Source: Malachius bipustulatus (Eukaryota > Arthropoda > Insecta > Coleoptera > Melyridae). From it: a DNA stretch of 64,000 bases. The notes under the pieces are model-generated. The model ran no database searches. It was given only the letters and a program-made list of their open reading frames with translations, and had not been told where the DNA came from. Below are positions 11,190 through 25,100 of the stretch, piece by piece. Position numbers and translations under genes: made by a program. How positions within the stretch are numbered: position 1 is the stretch's first letter; the number at the start of each line of letters is the position of its first letter. The DNA is taken from the NCBI GenBank assembly GCA_910589415.1, contig OU342638.1, positions 1-64,000 on the forward strand, given 5' to 3'.

Positions 11190-12429
11190 GGAGATCGCGA
11201 CGCTAGCGGCCATTGGTGGGCCGCTAACGGTCATTGATGGTTCGCTAACGCAGCCCAAGTGCGTGTCGCTAGCGCAGTTGGCGTGTGGATTCAAGGATTG
11301 CATGAAAGTAATAAAAATGAACGCTAGCGGCCATTGATGGGTCGCTAACGGTCATTGGTGGGCCGCTAACGCAGCCCAAGTGCGCGTCGCTAGCGTAGTT
11401 GGCGTGTGGATTCCAGGATTGCATAAAAGTAATAAGAATGAACGGAGTTCGCGACGCTAGCGGCCAGTGGTGGGCCGCTAAAGGTCATTGATGGTTCGCT
11501 AACGCAGCCCAAGTGCGTGTCGCTAGCGCAGTTGGCGTGTGGATTCAAGGATTGCATGAAAGTAATAAAAATGAACGCTAGCGGCCATTGATGGGCCGCC
11601 AACGGTCATTGGTGGGCCGCTAACGCAGCCCAAGTGCGCTTCGCTAGCGTAGTTGGCGTGTGGATTCCAGGATTGCATGAAAGTAATAAAAATTAACGCT
11701 AGCTGCCATTGGTGGGCCGCTAACGGTCATTGGTGGGCCGCTAACGCAGCCCAAGTGCGCGTCGCTAGCGTAGTTGTCGTGTGGATTCCAGGATTGCATA
11801 AAAGTAATAAGAATGAACGGAGTTCGCGACGCTAGCGGCCAGTGATGGGCCGCTAACGGTCATTTGTGGGCCGCTAACGCAGCAAAGTGAGTATCGCTAG
11901 CGCAGTTGGCGTGTGGATTCCAGAATTGCAACAAAGTAATAAAAATGAACGGAGATCCCGACGCTAGCGGCCATTGGTTGGCCGCTAACGGTCATTGGTG
12001 AACCGCTTACGAAAAATAAACGCCATTGGTGGGCCGCTAACGAAAAATTATACACTTTGGCTGCCCGCTAACGAAAAATGAACGCTAGCGGCCATTGGTG
12101 GGCCGCTAACGGCCATTGGTGGGTCGCTAACGGTCATTGGTGGGCCGCTAACGCAGCAAAGTGAGTATCGCTAGCGCAGTTGGCGTGTGGATTCCAGAAT
12201 TGCAAGAAAGTAATAAAAATGAACGGAGATCGCAACGCTAGCGGCCATTGGTGGGCCGCTAACGGTCATTGGTGGGCCGCTAACGCAGCCCAAGTGCGTG
12301 ACTCTAGCGCAGTTGGCGTGTGGATTCCATTATTGCATAAAAGTAATAAAAATCAACGGAGATCGCGACGCTAGCGTCCATTGGTGGGCCGCTAAAGGTA
12401 ATTGGTGGGCCGCTAACGCAGCAAAGTGA
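11190..12429. repeat. Satellite block with ATTCAAGG and GAACCGCTTACG variants
   Basis: Ordinary satellite monomers. The block is related to 22.4-23.5, 28.3-29.1 and 34.1-35.2 kb through shared variants (GATTCAAGGATTGC, GAGATCCCGACG, GTGAACCGCTTACG and ATTATACACTTTGG or its relatives). I see no gene in it. Confidence 0.75.
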
Positions 12430-15335
12430 GTGTCGCTAGCGCAGTTGGCGTGTGGATTCCAGGATTGCATAAAAGTAATAAAAATGAACGGGAAGACGCG
12501 ACGCTAGCGGCCATTGGTGGGCCGCTAACGGTCACTGGTGGTTCGCTAACGCAGCCCAGGTGCGTGTCGCTAGCGCAGTTGGCGTGTGGATTCCAGGATT
12601 GCATAAAAGTAATAAAAATGAACGCTAGCGGCTATTGGTGGGCCGCTAACGGTGATTGGTGGGCCGCTAACGCAGCCCAAGTGCGTGTCGCTAGCGCAGT
12701 TGGCGTGTGGATTACAGGATTGCATAAAAGTAATAAAAATGAACGGAGATCGCGACGCTAGCGGCCATTGGTGGGCCGCTAACGGTCATTGGTGGTTCGC
12801 TAACGCAGCCCAAGTGCGTGTCGCTAGCGCAGTTGGCGTGTGGATTCCAGGATTGCATGAAAGTAATAAAAATGAACGCTAGCGGCCATTGGTGGGACGC
12901 TAACGGTCATTGGTGGGCCGCTAACGCAGCCCAAGTGCGCGTCGCTAGCGTAGTTGGCGTGTGGATTCCAGGATTGCATAAAAGTAATAAGAATGAACGG
13001 AGTTCGCGACGCTAGCGGCCAGTGGTGGGCCGCTAACGGTCATTGGTGGGCATCTAACGCAGCCCAAGTGCGTGTCGCTAGCGCAGTTGGCGTGTGGATT
13101 CCAGGATTGCATGAAAGTAATAAAAATTAACGCTAGCTGCCATTGCTGGGCCGCTAACGATCTTTGGTGGGCCGCTAACGCAGCCCAAGCGCGCGTCGCT
13201 AGCGTAGTTGTCGTGTGGATTCCAGGATTGCATAAAAGTAATAAGAATGAACGGAGTTCGCGACGCTAGCGGCCAGTGATGGGCCGCTAACGCAGCAAAG
13301 TGAGTATCGCTAGCGCAGTTGGCGTGTGGATTCCAGGATTGCAACAAAGTAATAGAAATGAACGGAGATCGCGACGCTAGCGGCCATTGGTTGGACGCTA
13401 ACGGTCATTGGTGGGCCGCTAACGAAAAATAAACGCCATTGGTGGGCCGCTAACGAAAAATGAACGCTAGCGGCCATTGGTGGGCCGCTAACGGCCATTG
13501 GTGGGCCGCTAACGGTCATTGGTGGGCCGCTAACGCAGCAAAGTGAGTATCGCTAGCGCAGTTGGCGTGTGGATTCCAGGATTGCAAGAAAGTAATAAAA
13601 ATGAACGGAGATCGCAACGCTAGCGACCATTGGTGGGCTGCTAACTGTCATTGGTGGGCCGCTAACGCAGCTCAAGTGCGTGACGCTAGCGCAGTTGGCG
13701 TGTGGATTCCATTATTGCATAAAAGTAATATAAATCAACGGAGATCGCGACGCTAGCGGCCATTGGTGGGCCGCTAAAGGTCATTCGTGGGCCGCTAACG
13801 CAGCAAAGTGAGTGTCGCTAGCGCAGTTGGCGTGTGGATTCCAGGATTGCATAAAAGTAATAAAAATGAACGGAGATCGCGACGCTAGCGGCCATTGGTG
13901 TGCCGCTAACGGTCATTGGTAGTTCGCTAACGCAGCCCAGGTGCGTGTCGCTAGCGCAGTTGGCGTGTGGATTCCAGGATTGCATAAAAGTAATAAAAAT
14001 GAACGCTAGCGGCCATTGGTGGGCCGCTAACGGTCATTGGTGGGCCGCTAACGCAGCAAAGTGAGTATCGCTAGCGCAGTTGGCGTGTGGATTCCAGGAT
14101 TGCAACAAAGTAATAAAAATGAACGGAGATCGCGACGATAGCGGCCATTGGTTGGACGCTAACGGTCATTGGTGGGCCGCTAACGAAAAATAAACGCCAT
14201 TGGTGGGCCGCTAACGAAAAATGAACGCTAGCGGCCATTGGTGGGCCGTTAACGGCCATTGGTGGGCCGCTAACAATCATTGGTGGGCCGCTAACGCAGC
14301 AAAGTGAGTATCGCTAGCGCAGTTGGCGTGTGGATTCCAGGATTGCAAGAAAGTAATAAAAATGAACGGAGATCGCAACGCTAGCGGCCATTGGTGGGCC
14401 GCTAACTGTGATTGGTGGGCCGCTAACGCAGCCCAAGTGCGTGACGCTAGCGCAGTTGGCGTGTGGATTCCATTATTGCATAAAAGTAATATAAATCAAC
14501 GGAGATCGCGACGCTAGCGTCCATTGGTGGGCCGCTAAAGGTAATTGGTGGGCCGCTAACGCAGCAAAGTGAGTGTCGCTAGCGCAGTTGGCGTGTGGAT
14601 TCCAGGATTGCATAAAAGTAATAAAAATGAACGGGAAGACGCGATGCTAGCGGCCATTGGTGGGCCGCTAACGGTCACTGGTTGTTCGCTAACGCAGCCC
14701 AGGTGCGTGTCGCTAGCGCAGTTGGCGTGTGGATTCCAGGATTGCATAAAAGTAATAAAAATGAACGCTAGCGGCCATTGGTGGGCCGCTAACGGTCATT
14801 GGTGGGCCGCTAACGCTGCCCAAGTGCGTGTCGCTAGCGCAGTTGGCGTGTGGATTCCAGGATTGCATAAAAGTAATAAAAATGAACGGAGATCGCGACG
14901 CTAGCGGCCATTGGTGGGCCGCTAACGGTCATTGGTGGTTCGCTAACGCAGCCCAAGTGCTTGTCGCTAGCGCAGTTGGCGTGTGGATTCCAGGATTGCA
15001 TGAAAGTAATAAAAATGAACGCTAGCGGCCATTGGTGGGACGCTAACGGTCATTGGTGGGCCGCTAATGCAGCCCAAGTGCGCGTCGCTAGCGTAGTTGG
15101 CGTGTGGATTCCAGGATTGCATAAAAGTAATAAGAATGAACGGAGTTCGCGACGCTAGCGGCCAGTGGTGGGCCGCTAACGGTCACTGGTTGTTCGCTAA
15201 CGCAGCCCAGGTGCGTGTCGCTAGCGCAGTTGGCGTGTGGATTCCAGGATTGCATAAAAGTAATAAAAATGAACGCTAGCGGCCATTGGTGGGCCGCTAA
15301 CGGTCATTGGTGGGCCGCTAACGCTGCCCAAGTGC
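12430..15335. repeat. Higher-order repeat B, copy 1 (2906 bp)
   Basis: The offset to the next block is a constant 2906 bp: 12652, 12818, 13072, 13310, 14071, 14569, 14828 and 15215 recur at 15558, 15724, 15978, 16216, 16977, 17475, 17734 and 18121. Its first 2.3 kb also matches about 350-2640 at a 12148-bp offset, so higher-order repeats A and B share ancestry. Confidence 0.87.
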
Positions 15336-18241
15336 GTGTCGCTAGCGCAGTTGGCGTGTGGATTCCAGGATTGCATAAAAGTAATAAAAATGAACGGGAA
15401 GACGCGACGCTAGCGGCCATTGGTGGGCCGCTAACGGTCACTGGTGGTTCGCTAACGCAGCCCAGGTGCGTGTCGCTAGCGCAGTTGGCGTGTGGATTCC
15501 AGGATTGCATAAAAGTAATAAAAATGAACGCTAGCGGCTATTGGTGGGCCGCTAACGGTGATTGGTGGGCCGCTAACGCAGCCCAAGTGCGTGTCGCTAG
15601 CGCAGTTGGCGTGTGGATTACAGGATTGCATAAAAGTAATAAAAATGAACGGAGATCGCGACGCTAGCGGCCATTGGTGGGCCGCTAACGGTCATTGGTG
15701 GTTCGCTAACGCAGCCCAAGTGCGTGTCGCTAGCGCAGTTGGCGTGTGGATTCCAGGATTGCATGAAAGTAATAAAAATGAACGCTAGCGGCCATTGGTG
15801 GGACGCTAACGGTCATTGGTGGGCCGCTAACGCAGCCCAAGTGCGCGTCGCTAGCGTAGTTGGCGTGTGGATTCCAGGATTGCATAAAAGTAATAAGAAT
15901 GAACGGAGTTCGCGACGCTAGCGGCCAGTGGTGGGCCGCTAACGGTCATTGGTGGGCATCTAACGCAGCCCAAGTGCGTGTCGCTAGCGCAGTTGGCGTG
16001 TGGATTCCAGGATTGCATGAAAGTAATAAAAATTAACGCTAGCTGCCATTGCTGGGCCGCTAACGATCTTTGGTGGGCCGCTAACGCAGCCCAAGCGCGC
16101 GTCGCTAGCGTAGTTGTCGTGTGGATTCCAGGATTGCATAAAAGTAATAAGAATGAACGGAGTTCGCGACGCTAGCGGCCAGTGATGGGCCGCTAACGCA
16201 GCAAAGTGAGTATCGCTAGCGCAGTTGGCGTGTGGATTCCAGGATTGCAACAAAGTAATAGAAATGAACGGAGATCGCGACGCTAGCGGCCATTGGTTGG
16301 ACGCTAACGGTCATTGGTGGGCCGCTAACGAAAAATAAACGCCATTGGTGGGCCGCTAACGAAAAATGAACGCTAGCGGCCATTGGTGGGCCGCTAACGG
16401 CCATTGGTGGGCCGCTAACGGTCATTGGTGGGCCGCTAACGCAGCAAAGTGAGTATCGCTAGCGCAGTTGGCGTGTGGATTCCAGGATTGCAAGAAAGTA
16501 ATAAAAATGAACGGAGATCGCAACGCTAGCGACCATTGGTGGGCTGCTAACTGTCATTGGTGGGCCGCTAACGCAGCTCAAGTGCGTGACGCTAGCGCAG
16601 TTGGCGTGTGGATTCCATTATTGCATAAAAGTAATATAAATCAACGGAGATCGCGACGCTAGCGGCCATTGGTGGGCCGCTAAAGGTCATTCGTGGGCCG
16701 CTAACGCAGCAAAGTGAGTGTCGCTAGCGCAGTTGGCGTGTGGATTCCAGGATTGCATAAAAGTAATAAAAATGAACGGAGATCGCGACGCTAGCGGCCA
16801 TTGGTGTGCCGCTAACGGTCATTGGTAGTTCGCTAACGCAGCCCAGGTGCGTGTCGCTAGCGCAGTTGGCGTGTGGATTCCAGGATTGCATAAAAGTAAT
16901 AAAAATGAACGCTAGCGGCCATTGGTGGGCCGCTAACGGTCATTGGTGGGCCGCTAACGCAGCAAAGTGAGTATCGCTAGCGCAGTTGGCGTGTGGATTC
17001 CAGGATTGCAACAAAGTAATAAAAATGAACGGAGATCGCGACGATAGCGGCCATTGGTTGGACGCTAACGGTCATTGGTGGGCCGCTAACGAAAAATAAA
17101 CGCCATTGGTGGGCCGCTAACGAAAAATGAACGCTAGCGGCCATTGGTGGGCCGTTAACGGCCATTGGTGGGCCGCTAACAATCATTGGTGGGCCGCTAA
17201 CGCAGCAAAGTGAGTATCGCTAGCGCAGTTGGCGTGTGGATTCCAGGATTGCAAGAAAGTAATAAAAATGAACGGAGATCGCAACGCTAGCGGCCATTGG
17301 TGGGCCGCTAACTGTGATTGGTGGGCCGCTAACGCAGCCCAAGTGCGTGACGCTAGCGCAGTTGGCGTGTGGATTCCATTATTGCATAAAAGTAATATAA
17401 ATCAACGGAGATCGCGACGCTAGCGTCCATTGGTGGGCCGCTAAAGGTAATTGGTGGGCCGCTAACGCAGCAAAGTGAGTGTCGCTAGCGCAGTTGGCGT
17501 GTGGATTCCAGGATTGCATAAAAGTAATAAAAATGAACGGGAAGACGCGATGCTAGCGGCCATTGGTGGGCCGCTAACGGTCACTGGTTGTTCGCTAACG
17601 CAGCCCAGGTGCGTGTCGCTAGCGCAGTTGGCGTGTGGATTCCAGGATTGCATAAAAGTAATAAAAATGAACGCTAGCGGCCATTGGTGGGCCGCTAACG
17701 GTCATTGGTGGGCCGCTAACGCTGCCCAAGTGCGTGTCGCTAGCGCAGTTGGCGTGTGGATTACAGGATTGCATAAAAGTAATAAAAATGAACGGAGATC
17801 GCGACGCTAGCGGCCATTGGTGGGCCGCTAACGGTCATTGGTGGTTCGCTAACGCAGCCCAAGTGCTTGTCGCTAGCGCAGTTGGCGTGTGGATTCCAGG
17901 ATTGCATGAAAGTAATAAAAATGAACGCTAGCGGCCATTGGTGGGACGCTAACGGTCATTGGTGGGCCGCTAATGCAGCCCAAGTGCGCGTCGCTAGCGT
18001 AGTTGGCGTGTGGATTCCAGGATTGCATAAAAGTAATAAGAATGAACGGAGTTCGCGACGCTAGCGGCCAGTGGTGGGCCGCTAACGGTCACTGGTTGTT
18101 CGCTAACGCAGCCCAGGTGCGTGTCGCTAGCGCAGTTGGCGTGTGGATTCCAGGATTGCATAAAAGTAATAAAAATGAACGCTAGCGGCCATTGGTGGGC
18201 CGCTAACGGTCATTGGTGGGCCGCTAACGCTGCCCAAGTGC
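15336..18241. repeat. Higher-order repeat B, copy 2 (2906 bp)
   Basis: Second tandem copy of the 2906-bp unit. It even shares the rare GACGATAGCGGCC change (14136 and 17042) and the GCTTGTCGC change (14960 and 17866). The similarity ends soon after 18241, where AACGGAGATCGCG replaces AACGGGAAGACGCG. Confidence 0.87.
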
Positions 18242-18364
18242 GTGTCGCTAGCGCAGTTGGCGTGTGGATTACAGGATTGCATAAAAGTAATAAAAATGAA
18301 CGGAGATCGCGACGCTAGCGGCCATTGGTGGGCCGCTAACGGTCATTGGTGGTTCGCTAACGCA

Positions 18365-21300
18365 GCCCAAGTGCTTGTCGCTAGCGCAGTTGGCGTGTGG
18401 ATTCCAGGATTGCATGAAAGTAATAAAAATTAACGCTAGCTGCCATTGGTGGGCCGCCTTCGGTCATTGGTGGGCCGCTAACGCAGCCCAAGTGCGTGTC
18501 GCTAGCGCAGTTGGCGTGTGGATTCCAGGATTGCATGAAAGGAATAAAAATGAACGCTAGCGGCCATTTGTGTGCCCTAGCGGCTATTTGTGGGCCGCTA
18601 ACGGTCATTGGTGGGCCGCTAACGCAGCCCAAGTGCGTGTCGCTAGCGCAGTTGGCGTGTGGATTCCAGGATTGCCTAAAAATAATAAAAATGTACGCTA
18701 GCGGCAATTGGTGGGACGCTAACTGTCATTGGTGGGCCGCTAACGCAGCTCAAGTGTGTGTCGCTAGCGTAGTTAGCGTGTTGATTCCAGGATTGTATAA
18801 AAGTAATAAGAATGAATGAAGATCGCGACGCTAGCGGCCATTGGTGGGCCGCTAGCGGCCATTGGTGGGCCGCTAACGGTCATTGGTGGGCCGCTAACGA
18901 AAAATGAACGCCATTGGTGGGCCGTTAACGAAAAATGACCCACTTTGGCTGCCCTCTAACGAAAAATGAACGCTAGCGGCCATTGGTGTGCCGCTAACGG
19001 TCATTGGTGGGCCGCTAACGCAGCAAAGTGAGTATCGCTAGCGCAGTTGGCGTGTGGATTCCAGGATTGCAAGAAAGTAATAAAAATGAACGGAGATCGC
19101 GACGCTAGCGGCCATTGGTGGGCCGCTAACGGTCATTGGTGCTTCGCTAATGCAGCCCAGGTGCGTGTCGCTAGCGCAGTTGGCGTGTGGATTCCGAGAT
19201 TGCATAAAAGTAATAAAAATGAACGCTAGCGGCCATTGGTGGGCCGCTAACGGTCATTGGTGGGCCGCTAACGCAGCAAAGTGAGTATCGCTAGCGCAGT
19301 TGGCGTGTGGATTCCAGGATTGCAACAAAGTAATAAAAATGAACGGAGATCGCGACGCTAGCGGCCATTGGTTGGACGCTAACGGTCATTGGTGGGCCGC
19401 TAACGAAAAATAAACGCCATTGGTGGGCCGCTAACGAAAAATGAACGCTAGCGGCCATTGGTGGGCCGTTAACGGCCATTGGTGGGCCGCTAACAATCAT
19501 TGGTGGGCCGCTAACGCAGCAAAGTGAGTATCGCTAGCGCAGTTGGCGTGTGGATTCCAGGATTGCAAGAAAGTAATAAAAATGAACGGAGATCGCAACG
19601 CTAGCGGCCATTGGTGGGCCGCTAACTGTCATTGGTGGGCCGCTAACGCAGCCCAAGTGCGTGACGCTAGCGCAGTTGGCGTGTGGATTCCATTATTGCA
19701 TAAAAGTAATATAAATCAACGGAGATCGCGACGCTAGCGTCCATTGGTGGGCCGCTAAAGGTAATTGGTGGGCCGCTAACGCAGCAAAGTGAGTGTCGCT
19801 AGCGCAGTTGGCGTGTGGATTCCAGGATTGCATAAAAGTAATAAAAATGAACGGGAAGACGCGACGCTAGCGGCCATTGGTGGGCCGCTAACGGTCACTG
19901 GTGGTTCGCTAACGCAGCCCAGGTGCGTGTCGCTAGCGCAGTTGGCGTGTGGATTCCAGGATTGCATAAAAGTAATAAAAATGAACGCTAGCGGCCATTG
20001 GTGGGCCGCTAACGGTCATTGGTGGGCCGCTAACGCTGCCCAAGTGCGTGTCGCTAGCGCAGTTGGCGTGTGGATTACAGGATTGCATAAAAGTAATAAA
20101 AATGAACGGAGATCGCGACGCTAGCGGCCATTGGTGGGCCGCTAACGGTCATTGGTGGTTCGCTAACGCAGCCCAAGTGCGTGTCGCTAGCGCAGTTGGC
20201 GTGTGGATTCCAGGATTGCATGAAAGTAATAAAAATGAACGCTAGCGGCCATTGGTGGGACGCTAACGGTCATTGGTGGGCCGCTAACGCAGCCCAAGTG
20301 CGCGTCGCTAGCGTAGTTGGCGTGTGGATTCCAGGATTGCATAAAAGTAATAAGAATGAACGGAGTTCGCGACGCTAGCGGCCAGTGGTGGGCCGCTAAC
20401 GGTCATTGGTGGGCATCTAACGCAGCCCAAGTGCGTGTCGCTAGCGCAGTTGGCGTGTGGATTCCAGGATTGCATGAAAGTAATAAAAATTAACGCTAGC
20501 TGCCATTGGTGGGCCGCCTTCGGTCATTGGTGGGCCGCTAACGCAGCCCAAGTGCGTGTCGCTAGCGCAGTTGGCGTGTGGATTCCAGGATTGCATGAAA
20601 GGAATAAAAATGAACGCTAGCGGCCATTTGTGTGCCCTAGCGGCTATTTGTGGGCCGCTAACGGTCATTGGTGGGCCGCTAACGCAGCCCAAGTGCGTGT
20701 CGCTAGCGCAGTTGGCGTGTGAATTCCAGGATTGCCTAAAAATAATAAAAATGTACGCTAGCGGCAATTGGTGGGACGCTAACTGTCATTGGTGGGCCGC
20801 TAACGCAGCCCAAGTGTGTGTCGCTAGCGTAGTTAGCGTGTTGATTCCAGGATTGTATAAAAGTAATAAGAATGAATGGAGATCGCGACGCTAGCGGCCA
20901 TTGGTGGGCCGCTAACGGTCATTGGTGGGCCGCTAACGAAAAATGAACGCCATTGGTGGGCCGTTAACGAAAAATGACCCACTTTGGCTGCCCTCTAACA
21001 AAAAATGAACGCTAGCGGCCATTGGTGTGCCGCTAACGGTCATTGGTGGGCCGCTAACGCAGCAAAGTGAGTATCGCTAGCGCAGTTGGCGTGTGGATTC
21101 CAGGATTGCAAGAAAGTAATAAAAATGAACGGAGATCGCGACGCTAGCGGCCATTGGTGGGCCGCTAATGGTCATTGGTGCTTCGCTAATGCAGCCCAGG
21201 TGCGTGTCGCTAGCGCAGTTGGCGTGTGGATTCCGAGATTGCATAAAAGTAATAAAAATGAACGCTAGCGGCCATTGGTGGGCCGCTAACGGTCATTGGT

Positions 21301-22101
21301 GTGCCACTAACGCAGCCCAAGTGCGTGTCGCTAGCGCAGTTGGGATGTGGATTCCAGGATTGCAAGAAAGTAATAAAAATGAACGGAGATCGCGACGCTA
21401 GCGGCCATTGGTGGGCCGCTAACGGTCATTGGTGGGCCGCTAACGCAGCCCAAGTGCGTGTCGCTAGCGCAGTTGGCATGTGGATTCTAGGATTGCAAGA
21501 AAGTAATAAAAATGAACGGAGATCGCGACGCTAGTGGCCATTGGTGGGCCGCTAACGGTCATTAGTGTGCCGCTAACGCAGCCCATGTGCGTGTCGCTAG
21601 CGCAGTTGGCATGTGGATTCCAGGATTGCAAGAAAGTAATAAAAATGAACGGAGATCGCGACGCTAGTGGCCATTGGTGGGCCGCTAACGGTCATTGGTG
21701 TGCCGCTAACGCAGCCCAAGTGCGTGTCGCTAGCGCAGTTGGCATGTGGATTCCAGGATTGCAAGAAAGTAATAAAAATCAACGGAGATCGCGACGCTAG
21801 CGGCCATTGGTGAGCCGCTAACGGTCATTGGTGGGTTGCTAACGCAGCCCAAGTGCGTGTCGCTAGCGCAGTTGCCGTGTGGATTCAAGGATTGCATGAA
21901 AGTTATAAAAATGAACGCTACCAGCCATTTGTGAGCCGCTAGCGGCCATTTGTGAGCCGCTAGCGGCCATTTATGAGCCGCTAACGCAGAAAAGTGAGTG
22001 TCGCTAGCGTAGTTGGCGTGTGGATTCTTGGATTGCAAGAAAGTAATAAAAATGAACGGAGATCGCGACGCTAGCGGCCATTGGTGGGCCACTAACGGTC
22101 A
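18365..22101. repeat. Displaced copy of 6.5-10.25 kb (11849-bp offset)
   Basis: Variants at 18496, 19047, 19291, 20048, 20556, 21086, 21534 and 21730 match 6647, 7198, 7442, 8199, 8707, 9237, 9685 and 9881 at a constant offset. The copy includes the 133-bp run and the triple GCCATTTGTGAGCCGCTAG tract. The break is at about 22101, where ATTGGATGGCC replaces ATTGATGGGCC. Confidence 0.85.
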
Positions 22102-25100
22102 TTGGATGGCCGCTAACGCAGCCCAAGTGCGTGTCGCTAGTGCACATGGCGTGTGGATTCCAGGATTTCATGAAAGTAATAAAAATTAACGCTAGCGGCC
22201 ATTGATAAGCTGCTAACGAAAAATGAACGCAATTGGTGGGCCGCTAACGAAAAATTACGCACTTTGGCTGCACGCTAACGAAAAATGAACGCTAGCGGCC
22301 ATTGGTGAGCCGCTAAAGGTCATTGGTGGGCCTCTAACGCAGCAAAGTGAGTGTCGCTAGCGCAGTTGGCGTGTGGATTCCAGGATTGCATAAAAGTAAT
22401 AAAAATGAACGGAGATCGCGACGCTAGCGGCCATTGGTGGGCCGCTAACGGTCATTGATGGTTCGCTAACGCAGCCCAAGTGCGTGTCGCTAGCGCAGTT
22501 GGCGTGTATATTCAAGGATTGCATGAAAGTAATAAAAATGAACGCTAGCGGCCATTGATGGGTCGCTAACGGTCATTGGTGGGCCGCTAACGCAGCCCAA
22601 GTGCGCGTCGCTAGCGTAGTTGGCGTGTGGATTCCAGGATTGCATAAAAGTAATAAGAATGAACGGAGTTCGCGACGCTAGCGGCCAGTGGTGGGCCGCT
22701 AAAGGTCATTGGTGGGCCGCTAACGCAGCCCAAGTGCGTGTCGCTAGCGCAGTTGACGTGTGGATTCCAGGATTGCATGAAAGTAATAAAAATTAACGCT
22801 AGTTGCCATTGGTGGGCCGCTAACGGATTGGTGGGCCGCTAACGCAGCCCAAGTGCGCGTCGCTAGCGTAGTTGTCGTGTGGATTCCAGGATTGCATAAA
22901 AGTAATAAGAATCAACGGAGTTCGCGACGCTAGCGGCCAGTGATGGGCCGCTAACGGTCATTGGTGGGCCGCTAACGCAGCAAAGTGAGTATCGCTAGCG
23001 CAGTTGGCGTGTGGATTCCAGAATTGCAACAAAGTAATAAAAATGAACGGAGATCCCGACGCTAGCGGCCATTGGTTGGCCGCTAACGGTCATTGGTGAA
23101 CCGCTTACGAAAAATAAACGCCATTGGTGGGCCGCTAACGAAAAATTATCCACTTTGGTTGCCCGCTAACGAAAAATGAACGCTAGCGGCCATCAGTGGG
23201 CCGCTAACGGCCATTGGTGGGTCGCTAACGGTCATTGGTGGGCCGCTAACGCAGCAAAGTGAGTATCGCTAGCGCAGTTGGCGTGTGGATTCCAGAATTG
23301 CAAGAAAGTAATAAAAATGAACGGAGATCGCAACGCTAGCGGCCATTGGTGGGCCGCTAACGGTCATTGGTGGGCCGCTAACGCAGCCCAAGTGCGTGAC
23401 TCTAGCGCAGTTGGCGTGTGGATTCCATTATTGCATAAAAGTAATAAAAATCAACGGAGATCGCGACGCTAGCGTCCATTGGTGGGCCGCTAAAGGTAAT
23501 TGGTGGGCCGCTAACGCAGCAAAGTGAGTGTCGCTAGCGCAGTTGGCGTGTGGATTCCAGGATTGCATAAAAGTAATAAAAATGAATGGGAAGACGCGAC
23601 GGTAGCGGCCATTGGTGGGCCGCTAACGGTCACTGGTGGTTCGCTAACGCAGCCCAGGTGCGTGTCGCTAGCGCAGTTGGCGTGTGGATTCCAGGATTGC
23701 ATAAAAGTAATAGAAATGAACGCTAGCGGCCATTGGTGGGCCGCTAACGGTCATTGGTGGGCCGCTAACGCAGCCCAAGTGCGTGTGGCTAGCGCAGTTG
23801 GCGTGTGGATTACAGGATTGCATAAAAGTAATAAAAATAAACGGAGATCGCGACGCTAGCGGCCATTGGTGGGCCGCTAACGGTCATTGGTGGTTCGCTA
23901 ACGCAGCCCAAGTGCGTGTCGCTAGCGCAGTTGGCGTGTGGATTCCAGGATTGCATGAAAGTAATAAAAATGAACGCTAGCGGCCATTGGTGGGACGCTT
24001 ACGGTCATTGGTGGGCCTCTAACGCAGCCCAAGTGCGCGTCGCTAGCGTAGTTGGCGTGTGGATTCCAGGATTGCATAAAAGTAATAAGAATGAACGGAG
24101 TTCGCGACGCTAGCGGCCAGTGGTGGGCCGCTAACGGTCATTGGTGGGCATCTAACGCAGCCCAAGTGCGTGTCGCTAGCGCAGTTGGCGTGTGGATTCC
24201 AGGATTGCATGAAAGTAATAAAAATTAACGCTAGCTGCCATTGGTGGGCCGCTAACGATCATTGGTGGGCCGCTAACGCAGCCCAAGTGCGCGTCGCTAG
24301 CGTAGTTGTCGTGTGGATTCCAGGATTGCATAAAAGTAATAAGAATGAACGGAGTTCGCGACGCTAGCGGCCAGTAATGGGCCGCTAACGGTCATTGGTG
24401 GGCCGCGAACAAAAAATTTAAGCCATTGGTGGGCCGCTAACGAAAAATAAACGCCATTGGTGGGCCGCTAACGAAAAATGAACGCTAGCGGCCATTGGTG
24501 GGCCGCTAACGGCCATTGGTGGGCCGCTAACGGTCATTGGTGGGCCGCTAACGCAGCAAAGTGAGTATCGCTAGCGCAGTTGGCGTGTGGATTCCAGGAT
24601 TGCAAGAAAGTAATAAAAATGAACGGAGATCGCAACGCTAGCGACCATTGGTGGGCTGCTAACTGTCATTGGTGGGCCGCTAACGCAGCCCAAGTGCGTG
24701 ACGCTAGCGCAGTTGGCGTGTGGATTCCATTATTGCATAAAAGTAATATAAATCAACGGAGATCGCGACGCTAGCGGCCATTGGTGGGCCGCTAAAGGTC
24801 ATTCGTGGGCCGCTAACGCAGCAAAGTGAGTGTCGCTAGCGCAGTTGGCGTGTGGATTCCAGGATTGCATAAAAGTAATAAAAATGAACGGAGATCGCGA
24901 CGCTAGCGGCCATTGGTGTGCCGCTAACGGTCATTGGTAGTTCGCTAACGCAGCCCAGGTGCGTGTCGCTAGCGCAGTTGGCGTGTGGATTCCAGGATTG
25001 CATAAAAGTAATAAAAATGAACGCTAGCGGCCATTGGTGGGCCGCTAACGGTCATTGGTGGGCCGCTAACGCAGCAAAGTGAGTATCGCTAGCGCAGTTG

